A stretch of 64,000 nt of DNA, taken from an uncultured Burkholderiales bacterium. Its GTDB lineage: Bacteria > Pseudomonadota > Gammaproteobacteria > Burkholderiales > Burkholderiaceae_C. Position numbers and translations under genes: made by a program. Every line of letters begins with the position of its first letter. Positions within the stretch are counted from its first letter, which is position 1. Location: the NCBI GenBank assembly GCA_937891665.1, contig CALAGS010000237.1:1-64000 (forward strand), read 5' to 3'. Shown one piece after another: positions 42,890-51,161 of the stretch. Below the pieces are notes generated by a model. That model made no database searches. It was given only the letters and a program-made list of their open reading frames with translations, and had not been told where the DNA came from.

Positions 42890-43831
42890 TTAGGAGGGCG
42901 CAGAGGCCGTCCAGCCCATGCCCGCCGCAAGTTGATCGATCGATTGCTCTGTGTCTTGCCCCTCTTTCAGCAACCATTCACAGAAGCCTTCTATAACGGG
43001 GCTCTCTTGCGCACTGAGAGGTGCATTGGCGTAGTAGCGCCGTTGTCTTGCGGCCAGCAAGCCAAAGGGCGCGCACATGCGTCCAGCAATGATGTCATCG
43101 GCTACCAAGAACAAAGGCACAAGGACAACTCCCAAGCCTTCTGCTGCAGCCTGCAAGGCGAAATACATTTGCTCAAATTGCAAGTTGTGCGAGACCCGCA
43201 AGTCGGCTTGTCCTGCCATAGGCAACCATTCTGACCATGCCATGGGTTCGGTGTCATAACTGATGAGCGTTTGATCGGCCAAAGCCTTGGGGCTGTCCAA
43301 CTGGCCGTTTTCCATCAAATCTGGGTGACAGACCGGCACAATGGTTTCTGTCATGAAGGGAACCGAAAGCATGCCAGGAATAGGCTGATGAGACCCCCGA
43401 ATAGCGACGTCATAGATACGGTCTTCAAAATTAACGGGCGCTGTGGAGGTTGTTAATTTCACCTCTACGCCACCTCTGCGCCTTTGAAAGGCTGAGATTC
43501 GGGGGATCAGCCAACGCATGGTGAAGGTGGGCGGTGCATTGATGCGCAACGCTGTGGGCTCGGTCTGCTCTAACAACTGCATAGAGGTGACCGCGATGCG
43601 GTCTAAGGCGGGCGTGACAGCTGCCAGAAAAGTTCTGCCGGCATCCGTGAGGCTCAATTGCGATTGAGCACGGTTGAACAAACTTGTTCCCAACCAGGTT
43701 TCTAGGGTTGCCACCTGTTTGCTAACGGCGCCATGTGTGACAAAAAGCTCTTTGGCGGCCTTGGTAAAGCTGATGTGCCTTGCGGCGGCTTCAAAGGCTC
43801 TGACCGCATTCAAGGGTGGAAGTTTTCTCAT
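42890..43831 (-). CDS. LysR-type regulator, GcvA-like
   Basis: This 313-residue LysR protein starts MRKLPPLNAVRAFEAAARH, with the helix-turn-helix at FTKAAKELFVTHGAVSKQV. This opening is typical of the GcvA/AmpR branch, whose members usually control a divergent target. The effector domain includes LRINAPPTFTMRWLIPRI. It lies divergent from the molybdenum hydroxylase genes and directly upstream of ubiD and ubiX on its own strand, so it is the natural regulator of both arms. An inverted repeat just outside its start codon is a candidate binding site. Confidence 0.9.
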   Translation of the reverse strand: MRKLPPLNAVRAFEAAARHISFTKAAKELFVTHGAVSKQVATLETWLGTSLFNRAQSQLSLTDAGRTFLAAVTPALDRIAVTSMQLLEQTEPTALRINAPPTFTMRWLIPRISAFQRRRGGVEVKLTTSTAPVNFEDRIYDVAIRGSHQPIPGMLSVPFMTETIVPVCHPDLMENGQLDSPKALADQTLISYDTEPMAWSEWLPMAGQADLRVSHNLQFEQMYFALQAAAEGLGVVLVPLFLVADDIIAGRMCAPFGLLAARQRRYYANAPLSAQESPVIEGFCEWLLKEGQDTEQSIDQLAAGMGWTASAPS

Positions 43832-43842
43832 ACCCCTATCTT

Positions 43843-43870
43843 ACCTAAGCTTTGTATTTCTTGCTTAGAT
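43843..43870. promoter_or_regulatory. Inverted repeat, candidate LysR operator
   Basis: ACCTAAGC (43843-43850) and GCTTAGAT (43863-43870) form an inverted repeat with a 12-base spacer. Six of the arm pairs (CTAAGC/GCTTAG) are perfect, with one mismatch in eight. It lies 11 bases beyond the lysR start codon and about 72 bases before the first hydroxylase gene, where a LysR protein would both repress itself and activate the divergent operon. Confidence 0.55.
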
Positions 43871-43942
43871 GTGAGTTTTACTCGACATCTTTGAAATAAA
43901 CTGGTTTGCGCAGCCCACAGAATGGGTAGAAACTAACACGAC

Positions 43943-44842
43943 ATGAAAGCAGCACCATTTGATTACGTTCGAGCCCAAAATCTTGCCCACGCTTTAGACA
44001 AGCTGAGCGAGAGTGGCGGCGATGCCAAATTGATTGCTGGCGGCCAAAGCTTGGTGCCCATGATGGCCATGCGCTTGGCTCGGCCTGCCTTATTGATTGA
44101 CATCAACCGATTAGATGAACTCAAAGACATTGAAATTCAAGCAAGCTGTGTCAAAGTGGGCGCCGGCGTTCGGCAACGCGACCTTGAGTTTCATCCCCAA
44201 CTTCACTCACACCTTCCTTTGGTAGGCAAAGGCATGCAATGGGTAGGTCACGAACAAACACGCAACCGGGGTTCTGTCGGTGGCAGCTTGGTCCATGCCG
44301 ACCCTTCAGCAGAGTTGGCCTTAGCAGCCTTGGTGCTCGAAGCGACTTTCACGCTTGAATCTCAATCTGACGGGCAGCGGCATTTGAAGGCGGATGAATT
44401 TTTTCTAGGCCCCATGTTCACAGCCGTATCTGACACTGAGGCCCTGACTCAAATTGATTGGCCTGTTTGGCAAGGATCACACCTTGGCACTTCCTTTGAA
44501 GAAACAGCCATTCGCAAAGGTGACTTTGCAATGGCATCTGCTGCCTGTCAAATTCAAACCCATGAAGATGGTCGCGTTCGGCGCATCAGTTTTGGCCTTG
44601 GCGGCGTTGACGGAACCCCCCTCGTTTTTACTGAACTGGCCAAGTCTTTAGAAGGTCAAGTTCTTACGCCTGAGAGTGCGTTGCATGTTGCACATGAGGC
44701 GGCTCAATCTAGTCAGCCAGGCAGTGACATGCATGCCACAGCGGCCTACCGCAAACATTTGGCTCAAGTGCTGCTCAGCAGAGCTCTTCAATCTGCTTAT
44801 GCCGAGGCATGCGCCAACACCCAAGCGTCCAACATCACATGA
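43943..44842 (+). CDS. Molybdenum hydroxylase FAD-binding (medium) subunit, CoxM-like
   Basis: This is the 299-residue FAD subunit of the xanthine dehydrogenase/CO dehydrogenase family. The two FAD-binding signatures are present, AGGQSLVPMMAMRL in the first half and TRNRGSVGGSLVHADP in the second, and the CODH_FAD C-terminal domain follows from about residue 180. It moves electrons from the iron-sulfur subunit to an acceptor. It is the first gene of the long plus-strand run. The next gene overlaps it by four bases, so the subunits are made together in the usual medium-small-large order of cox-type clusters. Confidence 0.9.
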   Translation: MKAAPFDYVRAQNLAHALDKLSESGGDAKLIAGGQSLVPMMAMRLARPALLIDINRLDELKDIEIQASCVKVGAGVRQRDLEFHPQLHSHLPLVGKGMQWVGHEQTRNRGSVGGSLVHADPSAELALAALVLEATFTLESQSDGQRHLKADEFFLGPMFTAVSDTEALTQIDWPVWQGSHLGTSFEETAIRKGDFAMASAACQIQTHEDGRVRRISFGLGGVDGTPLVFTELAKSLEGQVLTPESALHVAHEAAQSSQPGSDMHATAAYRKHLAQVLLSRALQSAYAEACANTQASNIT

Positions 44843-45330
44843 CCGCTCCAAACACCCTTCTCAAATCGATTCAAATTCAAGTCAATGGCACGCATCAGCA
44901 CCGACTGGTAGAGCCGCGCACCAGCCTGGTTGATTTCATCCGCGATGAACTCGGCCTCACTGGCACACACGTTGGCTGCGAGCACGGTGTGTGCGGTGCA
45001 TGCACCGTCCTGTTAAACGATGAACCCGTTCGCTCTTGTTGTATGTTTGCCGTACAAGCCGATGAAATGCGTGTCACTACGGTAGAGGGCTTGGCCCCCG
45101 AACGCGGCATCATGACAAAAATACAAGATGCATTTTGTGAAAAGCACGCACTTCAATGCGGCTACTGCACACCTGGCATGCTCATCGCTTGTCACGCATT
45201 GGTTGCAGACAACCCGCATCCAACGGAAGACCAAGTCAGAGATGCCATCAGCAGCAACATCTGCCGCTGTACTGGCTACCAACAGATCGTGGATGCCGTG
45301 ATGTATGCCACTCAAGCTGAGGACAAGTGA
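44839..45330 (+). CDS. Molybdenum hydroxylase [2Fe-2S] (small) subunit, CoxS-like
   Basis: This 163-residue subunit has two iron-sulfur clusters. The plant-ferredoxin type is held by C47, C52, C55 and C67 (CEHGVCGAC), and the second by C107, C110, C142 and C144 (QCGYC and CRC). The spacing is exactly that of the family. It passes electrons from the molybdenum centre to FAD. The ATG at 44839 overlaps the preceding stop; an earlier in-frame start would lie within the coxM-like gene. The large subunit starts two bases after its stop. Confidence 0.93.
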   Translation: MTAPNTLLKSIQIQVNGTHQHRLVEPRTSLVDFIRDELGLTGTHVGCEHGVCGACTVLLNDEPVRSCCMFAVQADEMRVTTVEGLAPERGIMTKIQDAFCEKHALQCGYCTPGMLIACHALVADNPHPTEDQVRDAISSNICRCTGYQQIVDAVMYATQAEDK

Positions 45331-45332
45331 TC

Positions 45333-47726
45333 ATGAGCAAAAGCCCATTTCGCTTTATTGGCAAGCATCGCCGCGCTGTAGAACACAAAAGGTTTGTACT
45401 GGGTCAAGGTCACTTTGCTGCCGACATTCAGCTTCAAGGCATGCTTCACATCGCCTTGGTTGCATCGCCTTATGCCAGTGCCAAAATCAAATCCATCGAT
45501 GTCAGCCAAGCCTTGGCCATGCCGGGTGTGCATGCCGTCTTAACCGGTGAAGAACTTCGCCAAAATACCGAAGCCATGCTGCCAGGCGTCGATGCACCCC
45601 AAGTCACGCGTTATCCGATGGCATTTGATGTCACACGCTACGCTGGCGAGTGGGTGGCTGCCGTTGTGGCTGACACTCGCGCCCTGGCAGAAGATGCGGC
45701 AGAGCTGGTCATGGTGGACTACGAACCACTTCCAGCCGTCGTCGACCCGCAAGAAGCCTTGCTTCCCAATGCCACTTTGGTCCATCCCGCGCATGGCAGC
45801 AATGTGATTTTTCATCGGCATTTTGTGTGGGGCCCTGTGGACCAAGACTTCGCACAGTGCGACCATCAACTGAGCTACCGCGTCAGTTGGGCGCGCAATG
45901 CCACCGTTCCAATTGAGACCTTTGCAGTGGCCTGCCAATGGAATGACTCAACAGGCATTTTGGATGTTTGGGCTTCTATTCAAATGCCCAAATTTCCAGA
46001 TCAGATGGCCAAAGCTTTGCGCCTATCGGGCAATGCTGTGCGCGTTCATTTTGATGTCGACGTGGGCGGCAGTTATGGCGTTAAGCGCGGTTTGAAGCAC
46101 TCGGTGTTGGTAGGCTACTTGGCGAAAAAGTTAGGTCGCCCCGTCAGATTGGTCGAAGATCGATTGGAAAACATGCGAGGGGGAGACATGCAAGGCCCTG
46201 ACCGCATTTTTGATGTCACGCTGGGCTTTCAAAACAATGGCGAAATTAAATCCATGCGCATGAAAGCCGTGGACGACATTGGCGCCTACTCTGGCCGTTC
46301 ACCTTTGCAATTGGGCAAACCAGTGGGTGCCATTGTGGGCCCCTACAAAATCAACAGTGTGTCGTACGACGCCATGGCTGTCATGACCCACAAAACACCT
46401 CAAGAGGCGGTTCGTGGTTTTGGTCAAGCCCCCACAAACTATGCCATTGAGACAGGCATTGACAAAGTCGCTCGCTTCCTCAAACTAGATCGCATTGCGC
46501 TTCGCCGTCTTAACATGATCGGCAAAGATGAGTTTCCCTATTTAATTCCAAGCGGCACCTCCTACGATTCAGGCGACTACGACACGGTCATGACGAAGGC
46601 CCTCAACGCGGCCTCTTACGAAGAATTACTCAAAGAACGCGATGCCTTGCGTGAAGCAGGCCAGCTGGCTGGCATCGGCATTTCAACCTGCCTAGAACCA
46701 TCCGGTGGTAACTCATCTTTTGAGCCCCTGTTCAACCCTAAAAACGAAACAACCACGTGGATGGATTCGTGCTTGGTTCGAGTTGATTTGTCGGGTTCTG
46801 TGACCGCTTTAATGGGCACCTCCACTTCGGGTCAAGCCCATGAAACCATGGTCTCCACCGTTGTAGGTGAAGTGCTTCACCGCGAACCTGATAGCATCCG
46901 AGTCTTGCATGCCGATTCATTGAACGCACTGCCCTCAAACAGCCCTGTCGGCAGTCGAATGGCTATCATGTTAGGCGGTGCAGCTGCGGGTGCCGCCAAG
47001 AAAATCAAAAACAAACTGCTGCAGATTGCAGCACACAACTTAGGCGTTGCCCTTGAACAATTGGACTATGAAGGTGGCCATGTTCAAGTCAAGAATGAGC
47101 CAGAGAAAAAACTATCTTGGGATGCATTGGTTGAAATTGCTCACCGGAAATTTCATAAATTGCCAAAGGGTATGGAGCCTGGACTTCAAGAGAAGTTTGT
47201 CTGGGAAGTTCCAACAGGCGGCATGCTGCCCACGGCAGACGGCAGAGTTCAAATGTACCCATGTCACTCCTTTGAATCGCATGTGGTGTTGGTCAGCATT
47301 GACCCAGGCACCTGCAAAGTGACCGTGCGCAAATACGTTTGTGGTCACGATTGTGGCGTCATGATCAGCCCCGATGTGGTTCACGGCATGACCTACGGCG
47401 GCATTGCACACGGACTGGGCGCCGCCTTGATGGAAAAATTTGCCTTCTCACCAGAGGGACAACTTCTAGCGGGCACCTTCATGGATTATTTGCTGCCTTC
47501 TTCGGCAGAGGTGCCAGCCATTACCATCGTTGACCATTGCACACCCTCACCTCTCACTGAGTTTGGCCAAAAAGGTTCAGGCGAAGCGGGCTATCTAGGC
47601 AGCCCAGCTGCCATCGCCAGCGCCGTCAATGACGCCTTGTCCACACAGGGCGCCAAAATTGACCATTTGCCCATGACGCCTCAGGCCATCTGGTCTGCTC
47701 TCAACGACGCGAAATCAACAGCATAA
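45333..47726 (+). CDS. Molybdenum hydroxylase large (molybdopterin) subunit, CoxL/XdhB-like
   Basis: This is the 797-residue catalytic subunit with Ald_Xan_dh_C N-terminal and molybdopterin C-terminal domains. The active-site loop reads VRGFGQAP with R361, as in xanthine dehydrogenase-type enzymes (RGFG), not the Cys loop of true CO dehydrogenase. The catalytic glutamate is E751 in KGSGEAGYLGSP. The enzyme should therefore hydroxylate a carbon of an N-heteroaromatic, an aldehyde or an acyl-CoA such as furoyl- or hydroxybenzoyl-CoA. The ATG at 45333 is used (a GTG two codons earlier is possible). Substrate unknown. Confidence 0.9.
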   Translation: MSKSPFRFIGKHRRAVEHKRFVLGQGHFAADIQLQGMLHIALVASPYASAKIKSIDVSQALAMPGVHAVLTGEELRQNTEAMLPGVDAPQVTRYPMAFDVTRYAGEWVAAVVADTRALAEDAAELVMVDYEPLPAVVDPQEALLPNATLVHPAHGSNVIFHRHFVWGPVDQDFAQCDHQLSYRVSWARNATVPIETFAVACQWNDSTGILDVWASIQMPKFPDQMAKALRLSGNAVRVHFDVDVGGSYGVKRGLKHSVLVGYLAKKLGRPVRLVEDRLENMRGGDMQGPDRIFDVTLGFQNNGEIKSMRMKAVDDIGAYSGRSPLQLGKPVGAIVGPYKINSVSYDAMAVMTHKTPQEAVRGFGQAPTNYAIETGIDKVARFLKLDRIALRRLNMIGKDEFPYLIPSGTSYDSGDYDTVMTKALNAASYEELLKERDALREAGQLAGIGISTCLEPSGGNSSFEPLFNPKNETTTWMDSCLVRVDLSGSVTALMGTSTSGQAHETMVSTVVGEVLHREPDSIRVLHADSLNALPSNSPVGSRMAIMLGGAAAGAAKKIKNKLLQIAAHNLGVALEQLDYEGGHVQVKNEPEKKLSWDALVEIAHRKFHKLPKGMEPGLQEKFVWEVPTGGMLPTADGRVQMYPCHSFESHVVLVSIDPGTCKVTVRKYVCGHDCGVMISPDVVHGMTYGGIAHGLGAALMEKFAFSPEGQLLAGTFMDYLLPSSAEVPAITIVDHCTPSPLTEFGQKGSGEAGYLGSPAAIASAVNDALSTQGAKIDHLPMTPQAIWSALNDAKSTA

Positions 47727-47751
47727 ACACTTATCTGAAGGGCCAACTGAC

Positions 47752-48567
47752 ATGACACCCCCCACTCAATTGCTTTCTGGGCCTGCTGGCAAAATTGCGG
47801 TTCATGTCTCGGGGCCCATTGACGGCCCTGCTGTTTTGATGACGCACTCCATCCTTTCATCTAGCATGATGTGGCGGGAACAAGCCAACTTGTTGGCGGC
47901 CACTGGGTGGCGTGTCATTTGTGCAGACACTCGAGGCCATGGTCAATCTGAATGCCAGACCCAAAGTTGCACCATGGACGATTTGGTGGCCGACAGTTTG
48001 GCCGTGCTTGATGGCCTGCGCATTGATAAAGCACACTACATTGGCCTGTCTCTGGGCGGCATGAGCGGCGTTGGATTTGGCATTCAACATTCAAACCGAT
48101 TGCTCAGCTTGGTCTTGTGTGATTGCCGAGCCGACATGCCCGCACCGATGGGTGATGTTTGGAATGATCGAATGGCAAGCGCCACCCAAGATGGCTGTCA
48201 AAGCCTGGCAGTTCCAACCACAGAACGTTGGTTTGGCGCCCCGTTCCTAGCTTCGAACTCAGCAACAGCAAAAGCATTTCAAGACACCATCTCTCAAACA
48301 CAAGTTAACGGATTTTTAAGTTGTGCAAGAGCCATCCAGGGCCTGAACTACTTAGAACGCATCTCTCAGATCAAAGTCCCAACCACTTTGATTGTGGGCG
48401 CAAACGACGGCCCCCTTCCGCAAGCCATGCAAGACATGCAACAAAAAATTCAGCGTTCGTATTTGGAAGTGATTCCTCATGCTGGACACTTGCCCAACAT
48501 TGATCAACCCCACTTATTCAACGCAGCACTGATGCGTCACTTTGACCATCACATTTCAGAAAGTTAA
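47752..48567 (+). CDS. Alpha/beta hydrolase, 3-oxoadipate enol-lactonase-like
   Basis: This 271-residue alpha/beta hydrolase has a clear triad: S100 in the nucleophile elbow GLSLGG, D219 in GANDGPLP and H246 in HAGHLPN. The oxyanion region is at THSILSSSMMW. The spacing and the DLVADSLAVLDGLRIDKAHYIG segment resemble PcaD enol-lactonases. It could hydrolyse a lactone or a C-C/ester bond formed lower in the pathway. It starts 25 bases after the large hydroxylase subunit, and the next gene starts two bases after its stop, so it belongs to the operon. Confidence 0.82.
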   Translation: MTPPTQLLSGPAGKIAVHVSGPIDGPAVLMTHSILSSSMMWREQANLLAATGWRVICADTRGHGQSECQTQSCTMDDLVADSLAVLDGLRIDKAHYIGLSLGGMSGVGFGIQHSNRLLSLVLCDCRADMPAPMGDVWNDRMASATQDGCQSLAVPTTERWFGAPFLASNSATAKAFQDTISQTQVNGFLSCARAIQGLNYLERISQIKVPTTLIVGANDGPLPQAMQDMQQKIQRSYLEVIPHAGHLPNIDQPHLFNAALMRHFDHHISES

Positions 48568-48569
48568 GC

Positions 48570-49301
48570 ATGAGCGAGCAAATCAAAATTCAACAAGATG
48601 GGCGTATCTTGCGCATCACATTCAACCGTGCTGAAGGCAATGGGGTTTCAGACAGCATGGCAGCAGCCTTGTCAGAAGCCGTTTTGAATGCACACGTAAA
48701 TTCCGACTGCGTGGTCCTTGACAGCGTTGGACCCGACTTTTGCACGGGACGTGTGCGTGATGCAGATTTTCCGCCCTCACCTGAAGCCTATTCACGCCGT
48801 CCTGAATACGACTCAATATTTAACAGCTACAAAGCTTTGCGCAGTTGCACTGTACCGGTCATTGGCGTGATCGAAGGCAAGTGCATGGGTTTTGGCACAG
48901 CCATTGCGGCCCTGTGTGATGTGTCATTTGCCAGCGACACAGCCACTTTCAACATTCCTGAAATTGCGCACAACGTCATGCCCACCATGGTCATGTCAGC
49001 CATTTACGATCGCATGAACCGAAATGCCATTTTGTACATGGCTTACTCTGCAGACTTTATCAGTGCTACGCAAGCGCAGTCTTATGGCATTGTCAGCAAT
49101 GTGGTTCAACAAGACCAACTTGCTGCTGAAGTCAAACGCTTTTGCGACACCTTGCTCAGCCGCCCACGCCCAGCAATTTTGGGTCTGAAAGAATATTTGC
49201 GTGTGGCTCCCCGCATGGACGAGCAAGGCGCCATTGACTACGCAAGAAGTTTGCACTCCATGGTCAACACATCAGCGGCCATGAAGAAAAAAGCGCATTG
49301 A
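48570..49301 (+). CDS. Enoyl-CoA hydratase/isomerase (crotonase) family protein, atypical
   Basis: This is a 243-residue crotonase-fold protein with the family's oxyanion region GKCMGFGTAIAALCD (103-117) and IPEIAHNVMP. Against rat enoyl-CoA hydratase, the second catalytic Glu is kept (E131), but the first (Glu144 of the GGGCE motif) is Ala111. It is therefore unlikely to be a standard hydratase. Crotonase proteins that lack this Glu act as hydrolases, decarboxylases or isomerases. Its place in a ring-degradation cluster suggests a ring-derived CoA thioester, but no CoA ligase is visible in the window, so the substrate type is open. Confidence 0.8.
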   Translation: MSEQIKIQQDGRILRITFNRAEGNGVSDSMAAALSEAVLNAHVNSDCVVLDSVGPDFCTGRVRDADFPPSPEAYSRRPEYDSIFNSYKALRSCTVPVIGVIEGKCMGFGTAIAALCDVSFASDTATFNIPEIAHNVMPTMVMSAIYDRMNRNAILYMAYSADFISATQAQSYGIVSNVVQQDQLAAEVKRFCDTLLSRPRPAILGLKEYLRVAPRMDEQGAIDYARSLHSMVNTSAAMKKKAH

Positions 49302-49343
49302 ACGTCGCATCCAACATTTCACAGTTCAACAGAAAGTAAGCAC

Positions 49344-49976
49344 ATGGAAATTTTGGGACAGCAACTCATTTCTGCGCCTCGTCAAAAAGTTTGGGATGCC
49401 TTGAATGACCCGCTCATTTTGAAAGAATGTTTGCCTGGTTGCGAATCTGTCGAGCAACTTTCTACCGAAGAATTTAGAGTCGTCATCAAAACAGCCATTG
49501 GCCCTTTAAAGGCGCGTTTTCAAGGCTCGCTCAAAATCACAGAAGCCAAAGTACCTGAATCCTGTGTCATGCATTTTGAGGGCCAAGGTGGTGCCATCGG
49601 ATTTGGCAAAGGAACCGCTTCGGTCACTTTGAAAGAAGCCGCAGATGGCACAGATTTAACTTACGAAGCCAAGGCTCAAATTGGGGGCAAATTGGCGCAA
49701 GTAGGCACGAGGCTGATTGACAGCGTTGCAAAAAAAATGGCCGACGATTTTTTCAAGGCATTCCAAATTGCTGTGGGTCCCAAACCCACTGAGCAGATGA
49801 CCGCAACGACTGAAGCTCCCAAGGTGGCCCCAACTTCGGGCTTGAGCTCATCAGCCGCTCCCCGTCTTGAAAGTTCGCCACAGAGCCCAGAAAAAGTGGT
49901 GCCCGCTTGGTGGCTTTTTCCAGCGTTTGTTTTAGGAGCTGCCATCATGCTGGCAGGTTCGCGTTGGATGCTTTGA
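49344..49976 (+). CDS. CoxG-like SRPBCC protein with C-terminal membrane anchor
   Basis: This 210-residue protein has a CoxG domain (about 1-145) of the SRPBCC fold, with the opening MEILGQQLISAPRQKVWDAL and the LPGCESVE segment. A Ser/Pro/Thr-rich linker and a single membrane helix at the C terminus (WWLFPAFVLGAAIMLAG) follow. In CO dehydrogenase clusters CoxG recruits the enzyme to the cytoplasmic membrane. By analogy it should anchor the hydroxylase encoded upstream near the respiratory chain. It supports a respiratory-linked rather than NAD-linked oxidation. Confidence 0.88.
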   Translation: MEILGQQLISAPRQKVWDALNDPLILKECLPGCESVEQLSTEEFRVVIKTAIGPLKARFQGSLKITEAKVPESCVMHFEGQGGAIGFGKGTASVTLKEAADGTDLTYEAKAQIGGKLAQVGTRLIDSVAKKMADDFFKAFQIAVGPKPTEQMTATTEAPKVAPTSGLSSSAAPRLESSPQSPEKVVPAWWLFPAFVLGAAIMLAGSRWML

Positions 49977-50006
49977 TTTTGTCAAAAAATAATTAGGAGA
50001 CATGCC

Positions 50007-51146
50007 ATGACTTTAGACATAGATTGCTGCGATTTGCCAAAAAGTGGTTTTGCAGCACTTCGAAACTTGACACTCTTCGGCTTGGCCGCTTTGTCTGTTT
50101 CTGTTGCAGCGCAAACCACGCCGGCACAAACTACAGCTGCCTCTGCCATTGCAGGCGCATCCATGCCTGCCAATATGAGCCTCATGCAATACGACAAGCC
50201 TGACCGAGCAGAAAAGATTTTAGAAGCGGCCACCAAGGAAGGCACCCTCACACTTTACACAGCATTTCGGCCCCAAGATTTACCTTTGATCATTGCGCCT
50301 TTCGAAGCCAAATACGGCATCAAAGTCAAAGCGTGGCGATCTGGCAGCAACAACGTCACGCAGCGTGTGATCCGCGAAGCGGCAGGCAGAAGGCCTGAGG
50401 TCGATGTCATCATGATGCCCGCCAGCGAAATGGAAGCTGTGTACCGAGAAAAACTACTGCAACCTGTCACTTCGCCTTTAACCAAGGACCTGATACCCAT
50501 TGCATCACCTGCGCATAAAAACTGGGCCACAGTGTTTATGAATGTGACGGTTCATTCTTACAACACACAACTCATTAAGAAAGAAGAGCTACCAAAGACT
50601 TTCAATGACTTGCTAGACCCTAAATGGAAAGGCAAGTTAGGCATTGAGTCCAAGGCAGAAGAGTGGTACAGCAAAGTGATCAGCGTCATGGGCGAAGAAA
50701 AGGGTCTTCAATATTTTCGCGAATTGGTGGCCAAAAACGGCTTGTCTGCGCGCCTAGGCGCATCCTTGCTGCACAACCTTGTGATCGCCGGTGAAGTTCC
50801 TTTGGCACTGACGGTCTACATTGATTTACCAGAAAAAGGCAAAAGAGCTGGCAAACCTGTAGATTGGTTTGCCATTGATCCCGTAGTTGCACAGGGCTTC
50901 AACATGTCTGTTGCGCAAAAAGCGCAACATCCTAACGCCGCTTTGCTCTTTTACGACTACATGCTGTCAAATGAAACGCAGCGACTATTGACATCATTGC
51001 ATTACTACCCTGCTAGCACCAAAGTGACCAACCCATACCCCAACATGAAGATTGAAGTGGTCGACCCTGTGGCCACCATTGACAGCTTTGGGAAATGGAA
51101 GAAATCATTTGATGAAGTCGTTATCAAGAACTCAAGCTCCAAATAA
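50007..51146 (+). CDS. Periplasmic solute-binding protein, FutA/AfuA-like (orphan copy 1)
   Basis: This is a 379-residue family-1/6 type solute-binding protein. The signal sequence has an unusually long acidic n-region before the hydrophobic part (ALRNLTLFGLAALSVSVAAQ). An AGGAG ribosome site precedes the ATG. KEELPKTFNDLLDPKWKGKL and NAALLFYDYMLSNE are typical of the group usually called Fe(III) ABC binding proteins. Iron-ligand tyrosines of true FbpA are not obvious, and the setting is catabolic, so an organic acid ligand is more likely. No permease or ATPase gene accompanies it. It is a paralog of the protein at 55002-56057. Confidence 0.8.
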   Translation: MTLDIDCCDLPKSGFAALRNLTLFGLAALSVSVAAQTTPAQTTAASAIAGASMPANMSLMQYDKPDRAEKILEAATKEGTLTLYTAFRPQDLPLIIAPFEAKYGIKVKAWRSGSNNVTQRVIREAAGRRPEVDVIMMPASEMEAVYREKLLQPVTSPLTKDLIPIASPAHKNWATVFMNVTVHSYNTQLIKKEELPKTFNDLLDPKWKGKLGIESKAEEWYSKVISVMGEEKGLQYFRELVAKNGLSARLGASLLHNLVIAGEVPLALTVYIDLPEKGKRAGKPVDWFAIDPVVAQGFNMSVAQKAQHPNAALLFYDYMLSNETQRLLTSLHYYPASTKVTNPYPNMKIEVVDPVATIDSFGKWKKSFDEVVIKNSSSK

Positions 51147-51161
51147 TTACTTGGATTCAAC

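Noticed and set aside
42808..42930. N-terminal extension of UbiD copy 1 by 41 residues
   Set aside because: It overlaps the end of the lysR gene, has Arg-rich composition unlike UbiD, and the internal ATG at 42807 begins the conserved domain with a normal N terminus.
45333..47726. Carbon monoxide dehydrogenase
   Set aside because: The large subunit lacks the cysteine-containing active-site loop of CO dehydrogenase and carries an RGFG loop instead.
50007..51146. Iron(III) uptake system
   Set aside because: There is no permease, ATPase or Fur-box-like site nearby, and the gene is buried in a catabolic operon. Iron ligands are not evident by eye.
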